Below are positions 1 through 7,598 of a stretch of 17,316 nt of DNA, in pieces (the first letter of the stretch is position 1; every line of letters starts with the position of its first letter). Both the position numbers and the translations under genes were made by a program. Below the pieces are notes generated by a model. It saw only the letters and a list, made by a program, of their open reading frames with translations, did no database searches and was not told where the DNA came from. The DNA comes from Pavlovales sp. CCMP2436 (lineage: Eukaryota; Haptophyta; Pavlovophyceae; Pavlovales), in assembly GCA_026770615.1 (NCBI GenBank), contig MU631344.1:107455-124770 (forward strand). Reading direction: 5' to 3'.

Positions 1-112
1 GGGCGCGTCGCTCCGAGCCCTCCAAGATCGACGTTCTCCATCTTTGGTAAGCGACCACGTGCTCCTTGAGCGCGGCCGCCTCCGCCTCGGCCTTCTTCTC
101 CCCCCGCGCCAT
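1..112 (-). CDS. Possible N-terminal coding end of a host gene, partial
   Basis: On the minus strand an ATG at 112-110 opens a frame of 37 codons that reaches the window edge with no stop. It begins MARGEKKAEAEAAALKEH, a charged, Ala-rich helical-looking stretch, and continues with an aromatic and basic segment. The DNA is GC-rich and unlike the AT-richer stretch just upstream of the ATG (about 113-300), which could hold its promoter. No domain can be recognised in so short a piece. The plus strand carries GGTAAGC near 46-52, so a transcript in the other direction is also possible. The call rests only on openness and composition. Confidence 0.28.
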   Translation of the reverse strand, partial: MARGEKKAEAEAAALKEHVVAYQRWRTSILEGSERRA

Positions 113-305
113 CACGAACGTCAAAGCAATTAACGTGTTTTTGTTCGATCCCGTTTTTCTGCTTCATGCGTCATCGGTTGAGACAAAATTCCCTTCGTTT
201 TGCCGCCGTATGGGCTCTTTAAAGAAAAAGGCGGAAAAACGCTAAAGATTTTTTTGTTCGCTCTCTAATGTTAGCATTCGTGTGCGCTCTTGAGCGTGGA
301 CGGAT

Positions 306-985
306 GTGTGTGCCGCCGCCACGCGCACCAATGCCGTTGCTGCCGCCGCCTATCTAGCTGGGAGGTTTGCCGAAGCCACGCGCACCGAGGCCGCAGCCGC
401 AACCCCAGCTGGGAAGCGCGCCGATAGGCAGCGCACCGCAACCGCAGCTGGCGGACGAGGGCGTGCCAGATCTGAGGAAGTGCCAGAGCTAAAAGAGAAT
501 TCCGACTCTGACAGCGACGCGGAAGAGCCGATCAAGCCCCCGCAAGTGGACAGCTTGCTGGGACTGCTAGACTTCCATCACCGCAACTTCCGATGCCCTC
601 CGGTCGCAAAGCCGAGTGCATGGTTCGACAGCAACATCAAGGCTGACGACCGCAAGCCAGACCGTGTGGGTCTTATGCTCGACCCACGCGTCAGCCTCAA
701 CGCAATAGTGGCCGAGAAGCTGGGACAGCTCCTCGCGAAGACGCTGCGCTACATCCAGATCGTGCGCGACGAGGACAATGACCTCCACACGTGCGCTTCG
801 ACAATCGTTCTACTCGCGGAGTGGGTCGGGGAGAAGCACAGCGCAGCAGTTCTACGTGACATGGGCTTCCCCGATGCGGACGTGATCACTATCTGCCAGG
901 TGTGCCACCCGCCCGAGCGGCGGGTGCGCGCCATCTTCTCCTGGGAGGAGGAGCTGAGCAGCGACTCGGACCAACTTGTTCACCG
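306..985 (+). pseudogene. gag: copia element gag-like region
   Basis: Frame 0 is open from about 306 to 1190 but appears to be the true frame only to about 975. Its first codon is GTG; the ATG two bases earlier is in another frame and soon stops, so the real start is unknown. The N-terminal third is low-complexity Ala/Arg/Thr. An acidic SDSDSDAEEP stretch follows, then a more globular helical segment containing LGQLLAKTLRYIQIVRDE and ending with WEEELSSDSD. No CCHC zinc knuckle is seen. Assignment as gag (capsid and RNA packaging) comes from position upstream of the protease, not from a recognised domain. A one-base shift near 965-985 moves the product into the protease frame. Confidence 0.6.
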
Positions 986-1848
986 GCCAACGCCGCAAAA
1001 TCGACTTAAGGACGGGGCTAGAGGAGGCGCGCAAGGCAGACGCCGAGTTCGGCGACGCCCGCAACGCGCACTTCAAGTCGAAGTCCGTATCGGAGCTCGA
1101 CCAGCGCTACCGGCGATTCAGCTACCCCGACAGCACGGACGCACACGACCGTGCGCCGACGCAGCACGATGCACGCCGCGTGGACGGTGATAGTTTCACC
1201 GTCCCCACACACGCTGTGTTCGACTCCGGTACCACAGTGAGCATGGCATCGAGAGAGCTGCTCCACTCCAGGATAAAGATGAAGGGCCGCATCCGCTGGG
1301 GCGATGGTCGCATCCTGGAGATTAAGGAGAAAGGCATGCTCTTGATGGACCTGAAGTGCGCGCGCACAGGCGTCACGCAGTTAGTGCGCATGCTCTGCTG
1401 GGCAGCTCCGAGCATGGAGATGCCCCTTCTTGCCGTGCAAGCTTTCACGGCCGAGCGCATCACAGTCGCTTTCAAGCCGACGGGGGCGACAGTGGACTTC
1501 TCCAAGCAGGGAGGAGTAGCGATGGGCCTGGACGAGCAGTCAATGATGCAGGCCACCATCCACATGCCGGGAGACCAGCTCCCGCCACGGCACTACCCCG
1601 TGCCCATGGGGCAGCCCTCCTCAGCTGGTAAGGAATACGCCGCCTACACCACCACTGCCAAGCCGCAGGGGGGGTACGGCGGAAGAGGCTTTGGTGGCGG
1701 CGCTACCACCCGAGGCCGTGGCTTCGCCAGAGGCACCACGGGCAGAGGCAACCAGGGAGGGCGGGGCGTGCAGTCGAGGGCGCCGTCTCAGCCGATCTTC
1801 GACCGACTGGGAAAGAGGACACAAGCGGACCTCCACCCAAACGCCTAA
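976..1848 (+). pseudogene. pro: copia aspartic protease followed by an RGG-rich tail
   Basis: Frame +1. After a charged linker, HAVFDSGTTVSMAS at about 1210-1251 gives the DSG(T/A) active-site signature of retropepsins, the dimeric aspartic proteases that cut retroelement polyproteins. It is followed by beta-rich sequence (RIRWGDGRILEIKEKG, RITVAFKPTGATVDF) as expected for the fold. Residues from about 230 (bases 1665-1775) form a Gly/Arg-rich block with GGRGFGGG, TRGRGFARG and GRGNQGGRG, resembling RGG-type RNA-binding tails. That may replace the absent zinc knuckle, though it lies after the protease rather than before it. The frame stops at 1846-1848; the integrase continues in frame 0. Confidence 0.75.
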
Positions 1849-1850
1849 GG

Positions 1851-2995
1851 CCCACGTCTGGCGCCGAGCTGGAAGCACAGTCCCGCTGCAAGCTTGCGGC
1901 GGAAGACGACTGGCTAGCTCTTTGGTCGACGAGATTGGGCATCGTGAACAAGCAGTTGCTTCAACGCTCGCTCTTGAGCGGGTCTGTCCTAGATATGGAC
2001 AGCAGACAGCCACGGCAGGCTGCTCTCAGCACATTGACTGACGCGCGCATGCGAAAGTCAATCTACTCCGTACCTATGCCTATGGCGGAACTACCGGGTC
2101 AGCTAACTCATTTAGATATCTTAACGATATCAAAAAAGAACCTGCCCGTCGGCACCGATGGGAGTTCCCTAGGGATGCGATATGGCCTCGTCTGTCTAGA
2201 CGACGCTTCGAAGCGGGGTTGGGTTTACTTCGGAAAACATGTGAGGGCATTGCACGTCTGCTACGACGGTGGTTCCTGGAGCTTGGCACCCACGCTAACT
2301 TGGGCGCACACCTCCTTCTCGGCCCGGATTTTGGGCAACGGAGAATTCATACGGATGGAGGCACGAACCTCAACTCGAAGGACATTGATGATCTCTTGAC
2401 TGTGTTCGGATTGTCAGCGAATGTGACCTCAGCGCACGACACGCCGGAATCCAACGGCAAGGTCGAGCGCTACATCGGGACCCTCTCGGCAGATACGATA
2501 GCAATCCTGGCCATGTCCAAGGTGCCAAACAGGCACTGGCACTGGGCGATGCGACATGCCTGCGTAGCTCGCAACATGCTCGCATCACAGCAGATCGTAC
2601 GAGACAACGTCCGCATCTGGGTCTCGCCGCATGAGATTTTCTTCGACAGACGACCGACAGCTAAACACCTAGCCGTGTTCGGAGCTCCATGCAGGATGCT
2701 CCTCAACGGCCCGGCCCGAAAGAAGAGCGGCAAGCTCGGCCTCCCGATGGAACGGGAAGTCATTCTGGGCTACGGAGGGGTTGGCGTGCAATATGGAGAT
2801 TCCATGCGCTTGATCCTTGGGTACATCGTCCTCTTAGCAGACGGCACGGTGAACTTCTCTCGGCACGTACAGATCGACGAGAGAGAGCTGGTCGCGGGGG
2901 GGGATACACACCCCTTGGAGGGTGAACATCGACTCGTTCGAGAGGATCTCGAGCGAGAAGAGGAGCGACCAAGCTCCCATCCCGCACGACTCTAA
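1851..2995 (+). pseudogene. int: copia integrase (rve, DDE type)
   Basis: Frame 0 begins with a segment resembling the GAG-pre-integrase region (WLALWSTRLGIVNKQLLQRS). LTHLDILTISKK follows, holding the first catalytic Asp, then YGLVCLDDASKRGWVYF, which matches the usual copia block (YxxxFIDDxSRxxWVY). Near 2240-2260 the frame shifts to +2, where RRIHTDGGTN gives the second Asp and NGKVERYIG the Glu, 36 residues apart, close to the DD35E spacing. All three catalytic acidic residues survive. The zinc-binding HHCC arm is poorly preserved. Downstream, LGYGGVGVQYGDSMRL is like the copia integrase C-terminus. The frame moves back to 0 somewhere in 2925-2990. Confidence 0.85.
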
Positions 2996-4415
2996 CAAAC
3001 AGGTCAAAACGACCACCGGCAAGCCTGTGACAGCCACCGACAAAGGCTCCGCCCCCGTTGACAGACCAATCCTCTACTCGGATGACGATTCGAGCACGAG
3101 TGGTAAGGACACGGAGGAGGAACTGGACCGTCGTGATGACCTCACAAGCGTGCGAGCAAGAATGTTGGAGAGAGAGAAGGAGACGGGCCTCGTCGAGGCG
3201 AACCCGATCCAAGCCCTGTCCAAGGGGCACGACCCGCTGAGGCGGGACAGGGCTTCGAGGAGCAAGGCCAAGACCACTGAGCTGGCGTCTGCCCGAGCGG
3301 CAATAGGCATCACGCACAAGGGGGTCCCGGTCACCCTTCCACGCAACTTTCGCCAGGCGAGAGCATCGCCCAACGCAGACAAGTGGCGTGAGGCGATGGA
3401 GTCCAACCTGGTAGCGCATCGAGACCTCAACACCTTCAACGAAGAGGTTGTGAAGGCTGGTACCAGAGTACTGCCGTCACAATGAGTCTACGAGGCCAAG
3501 TCGGACAAGACGGGCGAGATCACCCGTTGGAAGGCACGCATGGTGGTGATGGGCAACTACCAGCGTGAGGGAATTGACTACACCGAGGTGTTCTCTCCCA
3601 CCATCAGGAGCGAGCAAGTTCGTCTTCTCCTGGTGATTGGTGCCAAGATGGACGGCAAGCGCCGACCCAACCTGAAGCATGCCGAGGTCAAGATCTTCTG
3701 GAAAGGAGATGTCTCGGACGCCTACCTGACGTCCAACCTTGAGAAGAGAGACCGCCCTCTGTTCGCCCTGCCAGCTGGCTATGTGGCGCAGACGACGGCC
3801 CCACCGGGGTACATTGTCGTTGCTGAGGCCATCAAAGCACAGATGGGACCGACACCATCAATCACGCTTGCTTGAACGTGGATTCGTGCCCTGTGAGGGC
3901 GCACCGTGTATCTTCATCAAGATTGCACCGTGTGGAGGCGTGATCATCACCGGCAACTTCGTAGACGACCTACTTTTGCTCAACCTGACGGGTAACCCGA
4001 AGGCAATCGACGAGCTCGCGGCAGATCTCGCGAAGCACTACACCCTGAAGGTGCAGGACGAGCTTGGGAAGTTCCTGGGGGCACAGTTCGAGTACACCCC
4101 CAGAGAGATGTACATGCACTTAGAGACTTATCTCAGGGGGATCCTCGACAGATTCGGCATGGCCGAGAGCAAGCCGGCCCGGACGCCGGAGGCCGAGAAG
4201 GACAACTTCGCCGAGCCTGATGAGCAGTTGCTCAACAAGAAAGACCTGAAGACGTACCAGTAGATCACGGGCGCGATAATGTTCGCCATGACGACCTGCC
4301 GACCCGACCTGGCGCACGCCACCAACTCGCTGGCAAGGCGAATGAGTACACCAAGGGTGTGCGGTATGCTCAGCGCCAAGTGGGTGCTGAGGTACCTGAA
4401 GAGCACCTACGCCTA
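2922..4415 (+). pseudogene. RT: copia reverse transcriptase (RVT_2)
   Basis: Frame 0 carries an acidic linker, then NADKWREAMESNLVAHRDL, the usual copia pre-RT motif. An in-frame TGA at 3480-3482 replaces the Trp expected before VYEAKSDKTG. WKARMVVMGNYQREGIDYTE and FSPTIRSEQVRLLL (fingers) are intact, and motif A is GDVSDAYLTSNL. Near 3840-3870 the frame moves to +1, giving LLERGFVPCEGAPCIFIK and motif C as FVDD (YVDD in most relatives), followed by LGKFLGAQFEY. A TAG at 4261-4263 lies where Gln is likely, ahead of ITGAIMFAMTTCRPDLAHA. One base is lost near 4412-4415, so LKSTYA ends at a TAG while the next frame continues with LGLLFR. The order matches copia RTs throughout. Confidence 0.9.
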
Positions 4416-4597
4416 GGACTACTCTTCCGCTGCGAATCGGACAGTGCACATCCCGGCCTCTCGGCGTTCGTTTACGCCGACTGGGCCAACGACAGAGTGG
4501 AGCGGCGCTCCACGACCGGGTACATAGTTATATACAACGGCACGCCCATCGCGTGGCACTCAAGCCTGCAGTCGGTCATTGCACTCTCGACTTGCGC
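4416..4597 (+). pseudogene. copia RNase H, truncated
   Basis: Frame 0 reads LGLLFRCESD, then VYADWANDRVERRSTTGYI and IAWHSSLQSVIALSTC. These are the standard copia RNase H blocks (ADWAxDxxxRRSTSGY, I-x-W-x-S-x-x-Q-x-x-x-ALST). The Asp of YADW is one of the catalytic acidic residues. The Glu normally found in ALSTxEAE and everything after it is missing: similarity stops after ALSTC at about 4596, and the sequence becomes LINE-like by 4621. The domain is therefore cut before its active site is complete. Confidence 0.85.
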
Positions 4598-4620
4598 AAT
4601 CGGCATTTCTCGACTTGTGC

Positions 4621-5247
4621 TATACCATTTCTGCGGTATGAGCCCATACCCCCAACGGACAGCATCACTCAGTATAAGCCCATATCCCTAACAGCCAACC
4701 ACCTATACAGCAAGAGCCCATACCCCCAACGGACACCAGTGCACTGACCACCCCTGCCAAACGAAGATGCCTAATGCGCAACCAACCTACGAATAATGAA
4801 GATTCATTGACAGTTGTAAACCCAACCATACCCTCCATGCAGCCTAAGCCCACCCTCAGGCCCAGCCGAGGCCAGCAACGCTTACGCACATCAAACGTGG
4901 AAAAACGCAACCAGAGACCGTCTCGAACCAAAACCTCATTTCTACTAGGAGCAGCCAGTCCCACCGAACCCAAAACAGAACCAGCCAGTCTCGCCATAAA
5001 CCACGAATCCGCAGCAGGCCCGTCACGCATGCACGCACTGATCCATGACAAGTCCGTCATAGTCATGCACCACTCACGCACACTGCGCTCCGCAACCAAA
5101 CGGGCCATTGAACCGGCCAGTCACCCACGCTGTCACACCATTCGGGCGAAAAAAAAACCTAAAACAAAACATGAGCCAGCAAGCCCACCAAACCCCGCAA
5201 TCCAAAGTCCTGCGCCCGAGGCCCACCCCCGTCAAGGGGTGGGATAG
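4621..5247 (+). pseudogene. C-terminal tail of the LINE polyprotein
   Basis: From 4699 to the TAG at 5245-5247 one frame is open without interruption. It starts PPIQQEPIPPTD, the same repeat that ends the long LINE frame at 17199-17316. The ATG at 4774 lies inside this frame and need not be a start. About 170 residues follow the repeat: Pro-, Lys-, Arg- and Ser-rich, probably disordered, with KRRCLMRN, RTLRSATKRA and RAKKKPKTKH basic patches that could bind nucleic acid or act as nuclear localisation signals. The end is PEAHPRQGVG-stop. An upstream repeat (YEPIPPTDS at about 4637-4663) is in another frame, so at least one indel separates them. Confidence 0.6.
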
Positions 5248-5258
5248 AATGGGCCAGC
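5216..5258 (+). repeat. LINE stop-codon module B, copy 1
   Basis: About 43 bases matching two other places in the window. It encodes PEAHPRQGVG followed by TAG at 5245-5247. CCCACCCC (5222-5229) pairs perfectly with GGGGTGGG (5236-5243), giving an 8-bp stem with a 6-base loop immediately before the stop codon. Similarity to the other copies fades after 5258. Confidence 0.7.
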
Positions 5259-5380
5259 AAATAAGCCGCGCATATTTGTGGTTTTTTGCCTCCGGGTAGA
5301 AATCTCAATGTATGCGAGCCAGGCTAGCGAGGAAGTAATGTTTGGGATGCGCGAAGGTGGGCCGCAATCGTAGACGGTGC

Positions 5381-5593
5381 TGCATTTTCAGACGACGCGA
5401 GGGAGAGCAGTGGAGGTCGGTCAGCGCGTCAGTCGAGAGTCGTCAGTCGTCGATCGTCGTGTGGCTGAACTATTCGGCGGTGGGGACGGTATCCGTGTGC
5501 TCGGGGTGGATCCCTGGATCTGAGTGTTTTTCAACACTTAAAATCCAGTGAGATCCTCCTGGGGACGGACATTGAACTAGAAACTTACACACA
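5381..5593 (+). repeat. LINE 3' tail module A, copy 1
   Basis: A block of about 213 bases starting GCATTTTCAGACGA and ending AAACTTACACAC. It recurs at 8132-8280 and 8282-8522 (minus) and 12039-12256 (plus). It contains a GTC/GTCG-rich part, a conserved GGGACGGTATCCGTGTGCTC core and a nested stem-loop: CTGGAT 5514-5519 with ATCCAG 5543-5548, and AGTGTT 5523-5528 with AACACT 5533-5538. It lies 134 bases after the LINE stop at 5247. Position after stop codons in three separate places makes a 3' untranslated tail more likely than an LTR or promoter, although it does begin near TG and end near CA. Confidence 0.75.
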
Positions 5594-5621
5594 TACGCCA
5601 AAAGCGCAAGGATCAATGCCC

Positions 5622-5746
5622 CGAAAACAACCATGAGTGTGGTTCCCACAACATTTTACCGAGGCCCACCCTCCTGAGGGGGTTGGGTAGATCGGGACCA
5701 CAATGAGCTCCCACCCACCGTGTGATTCTTGCCCCTCGTGGACAAG
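5622..5746 (+). repeat. LINE stop-codon module B, copy 2, with 3' UTR
   Basis: The first half encodes QHFTEAHPPEGVG followed by TAG at 5688-5690. The second half is non-coding and matches the reverse complement of 8569-8628 almost base for base (TGTGATTCTTGCCCCTCGTG and neighbours). Against the 8569-8681 copy, the three differences within the EAHPPEGVG codons all fall at third positions and are silent. The stem before the stop survives with one bulged T. An in-frame TGA upstream shows that the fragment is not functional. It begins 28 bases after tail module A of the preceding LINE fragment. Confidence 0.7.
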
Positions 5747-5848
5747 AATTGCTCAAGCCGACGCCGGCCCGCACCGAGCTGCTCTCTGAGATCACATCGC
5801 GACGCACCACTTTCGACTCAGCCAGCGCCGCCATTGACAGCCGCAGCC

Positions 5849-6127
5849 CTATGCCGCGCCGCTGCTCTGCTTGTCCAACCCAAAACTAGCCCCGCCCGAC
5901 AACGAGTCGATGGGCGAGTCAGTGGACTCCCCTACCGACAATGAGTCAATGGGTGAATCAGGGGACTCGCATCCGCCCTTGCCGCCTATCCCTTTTGAGC
6001 CCATGGAAGACGAGGCGCCGCTATCGTAGATGGCTGGCGGCGACCCGTAAGAGCACATGCGTGAGGCGCGCATTGCCTCTTTCTTCACGAACGTGAGCAA
6101 GCCTGTCGGCGTAGCTTCAGCCAACAT
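5849..6127 (-). pseudogene. Fragment with retropepsin-like DSGAS motif and acidic repeats
   Basis: The minus strand is open for 92 codons from an ATG at 6127 and also remains open upstream through GDGQSRDKVAGQ. It reads ...SYGSPPAIYDSGASSSMGSK..., whose AIYDSGAS resembles the active-site loop of retroviral aspartic proteases (compare AVFDSGTT in the copia element). After a Gly-rich stretch, two 13-residue repeats follow, ESPDSPIDSLSVG and ESTDSPIDSLSGG, matching a 39-bp tandem DNA repeat at about 5898-5975. No further protease fold is recognisable. On the plus strand the same repeat reads DNESMGES..., ending at 6028, so which strand is coding is uncertain. Confidence 0.35.
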
Positions 6128-6220
6128 CTGGCCAGCGACCTTGTCCCGCGACTGACCATCGCCAAATGTATAAATATAAGTATATTACCGCCCAATGTAT
6201 ATAACCCCCTTTTCATTAGC

Positions 6221-6357
6221 ATATAAGGTGGTCAAGCCAGCGCAGCCGACTAAGGCACGCAGCAGGCAATGGGCGACGCAGCGCTCAGACCAGCAAAACA
6301 TTCAGAACAGTCAGACGCCAGCTTGAATCCCTATCAGTATATATATAAGGTGGTCAA
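6221..6357 (+). repeat. Small interspersed repeat C, copy 1, bounded by 15-bp direct repeats
   Basis: GCCAGCGCAGCC... to ...CTTGAATCCCTATCAGT is repeated at 6425-6523 (direct), 7294-7397 (inverted) and partly at 10847-10871. Here it lies between two identical 15-bp sequences, ATATAAGGTGGTCAA, at 6221-6235 and 6343-6357, like an insertion with a target duplication. However, the GGTGG-TCAA part resembles sequence before the other copies, so a partial tandem duplication is also possible. The AT-rich flank (6164-6225) has several TATA-like stretches. Confidence 0.65.
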
Positions 6358-6424
6358 TCGTTTTATTAAGTCTTATACTCGTGTCGACTTGCAAATTATA
6401 TATGCATTGCGCGTTGGTGCCCAG

Positions 6425-6523
6425 GCCAGCGCAGCTAAATAAGGCACGCAGCAGGCAATGGGCGACGCAGCGCTCAGACCAGCACAACTTCAAGGACAGG
6501 TAGACACCAGCTTGAATCCCTGC
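6425..6523 (+). repeat. Small interspersed repeat C, copy 2
   Basis: About 85-90% like copy 1 by eye over GCCAGCGCAGC...CTTGAATCCCT, with the internal 40 bases GGCACGCAGCAGGCAATGGG... and onward nearly unchanged. It holds an ATG opening a frame MGDAALRPAQ..., shared by all long copies because the DNA is shared. Downstream the frame runs another 38 codons to TAA without any recognised domain. A GTGAGT donor-like site lies at about 6582. Confidence 0.65.
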
Positions 6524-6675
6524 TACGACTTCGTCACCAACTTTACCTCCACCAACCCTGCTGCCAGGACGTCAATCAAGTCTGTGAGTAAACAACTACT
6601 GTTGAACACTACGGAGCTGCTAATATAAAATGTCGCCGCCTGCGTGAATCCCTATCAGTTATTTTAATGAATGGG

Positions 6676-6797
6676 GATTTGGGCTGGCGGTGTTTCAAGT
6701 TCAACTTGTTCTTAGCGCTCCGACGCATTTAAATCCGTCGGAGCGCTAAGATCAGCTTGACTTGGACGTGAAACACCGCCAGCCAGAACCCCGGGGT
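6676..6797 (+). mobile_element. Hairpin MITE with about 50-bp arms
   Basis: GGCTGGCGGTGTTTC (6682-6696) is exactly complementary to GAAACACCGCCAGCC (6770-6784). Inside it, CTTAGCGCTCCGACG (6711-6725) pairs with CGTCGGAGCGCTAAG (6736-6750) around a 10-base loop. The whole unit can therefore fold into one long hairpin with a partly mismatched middle. The outer flanks GGGGATTT and AGAACCCC extend the symmetry. No coding capacity is present. The design matches a miniature inverted-repeat transposable element or a foldback end. Its right end abuts the next element at 6792. Confidence 0.75.
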
Positions 6798-7022
6798 TCG
6801 GGCTGGCGGTACATTTTAAGTTCAGATCAGGCTGATCTTAGCGCTCCGACGCAGGCTCCTACGCGCAACGCCGAAGTGGGAAGCTGGTAGAAGTGGTGGA
6901 TGATGAGGAAGCCGAGAACAAAGCGCTGGAGTCGCTGCGTAACACGGGGCCGCCCGATAGTGCGCGAGCAAGCGAGTCCATTGGTGATCACAGCGGTGAC
7001 GTATCGCTGGGAAGTGATGGGG

Positions 7023-7256
7023 TCTTGAATGTCGAGAACTCGTTTGCGCGTGCAGGGCGCGGGCCGCAGCGCGGGGGCGCGGTGGAAGGACTGGTTGAAG
7101 AGGGAGCCGAAGGAGCCGAGACGTCGAGTGCGAGCGAGTCCACTTGATGGCGGGTTTGGGTTTTGAATGCCGTGAACTTGTTCGCGCGTGCAGGGCGCGG
7201 GCCGCCGCGCGGGGGCGCGGTGGAAGGACTAGTTGAAGAAGGAGCCGAAGGAGCCA
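7023..7256 (+). repeat. Two-copy 138-bp tandem repeat, in frame
   Basis: TCTTGAATGTCGAGAACTCG (from 7023) and TTTTGAATGCCGTGAACTTG (from 7161) start two copies about 95 bases long that are over 90% alike by eye, 138 bases apart, with a diverged spacer. Because 138 is a multiple of three, both copies read the same peptide (FARAGRGP-RGGAVEGLVEEG), though a TGA at 7145-7147 separates them. The minus strand is also open across both copies (6822-7361). The changes are mostly transitions and do not clearly favour any coding frame, so I treat this as a DNA repeat rather than a gene. Confidence 0.6.
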
Positions 7257-7293
7257 AACCAGGCAACGCGAGGCCGTCCGGCCGATACATTTA

Positions 7294-7397
7294 TGATAGG
7301 GATTCAAGCTGGCGTCTAACTGTTCTGAATGTTGTGCTGGTCTGAGCGCTGCGTCGCCCATTGCCTGCTGCGTGCCTTAGTCGGCTGCGCTGGCTTG
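7294..7397 (-). repeat. Small interspersed repeat C, copy 3, inverted
   Basis: The reverse complement reads AAGCCAGCGCAGCCGACTAA... to ...GCCAGCTTGAATCCCTATCA and is nearly identical to copy 1 (6236-6337), including the ATTCAGAACAG stretch that copy 2 lacks. It sits inside the foldback-like element. Its ATG starts the longest minus-strand frame in this area (7361 down to 6822), which runs on into the 138-bp repeats. That frame is a Leu/Arg/Pro-rich shadow with no recognised domain. Confidence 0.7.
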
Positions 7398-7598
7398 GGC
7401 GCCACCGCGCGTGCCGATGGATCTCCGGTAGTGTGCCCGGGCAAGGGCGTTTAGGGAGATGATCAGCTGGTCGCTGTTTGTCGTGTTCCCACGCTGGGCA
7501 GCGATCGGGGCCAGCGCGCTCAAGCGCGCGAGCAGCCGATATATAATTTTAGCGTATTCCCTGTCATACCGATATCTCCCACTTTCATCATGTTCCCT

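Larger units (their letters stand above)
300..4597 (+). mobile_element. Degenerate Ty1/copia-like LTR retrotransposon, 3'-truncated
   Basis: The order gag-like region, aspartic protease, integrase, reverse transcriptase, RNase H is the Pseudoviridae (Ty1/copia) order; gypsy elements place integrase last. The reading frame moves 0, +1, 0, +2, 0, +1, 0, with in-frame stops at 3480-3482 and 4261-4263, so this copy cannot make a polyprotein. It stops inside RNase H, just after the ALSTC motif, and runs into LINE-derived repeats from about 4621, so no 3' LTR is present. I could not recognise a 5' LTR or a tRNA primer-binding site in the 300 bases before gag. The protein order is certain; the exact ends are not. 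Confidence 0.9.
4600..5594 (+). mobile_element. 3' end of a LINE copy (same family as 12950-17316)
   Basis: From about 4621 the sequence matches the repeats at 17199-17316 (TACCxxxTxTGCxGTATGAGC and the following CCCATACCCCCAACGGACA). It then continues as coding DNA to a stop at 5245-5247 and, after about 130 bases, into tail module A (5381-5593). The segment thus shows the 3' architecture that the longer copy loses at the window edge: Pro-rich repeats, basic C-terminal tail, stop, 3' tail. It lies directly against the truncated copia RNase H. Either the LINE inserted there with strong 5' truncation or a deletion joined the two. No target-site duplication was found by eye. Confidence 0.7.

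Noticed and set aside
5132..5183. A-rich run as a LINE poly(A) tail
   Set aside because: It lies inside the open C-terminal frame (KKKPKTKH), upstream of the stop codon, so it is coding.
5381..5593. Module A as a solo LTR
   Set aside because: It starts near TG and ends near CA, but no target duplications were seen, the ends vary between copies, and it repeatedly follows LINE or OTU stop codons, which fits a 3' tail better.
6236..6340. C repeat as a tRNA-derived SINE
   Set aside because: One strand has TGCCTTAGTCGG, close to an A box, but the only B-box-like sequence (AGCTTGAATCC) is on the opposite strand, so no proper Pol III promoter pair exists.
6822..7361. 179-codon minus-strand gene
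   Set aside because: It spans a C repeat, both 138-bp repeats and the left inverted repeat; Leu/Arg/Pro richness follows from GC-rich repeats.
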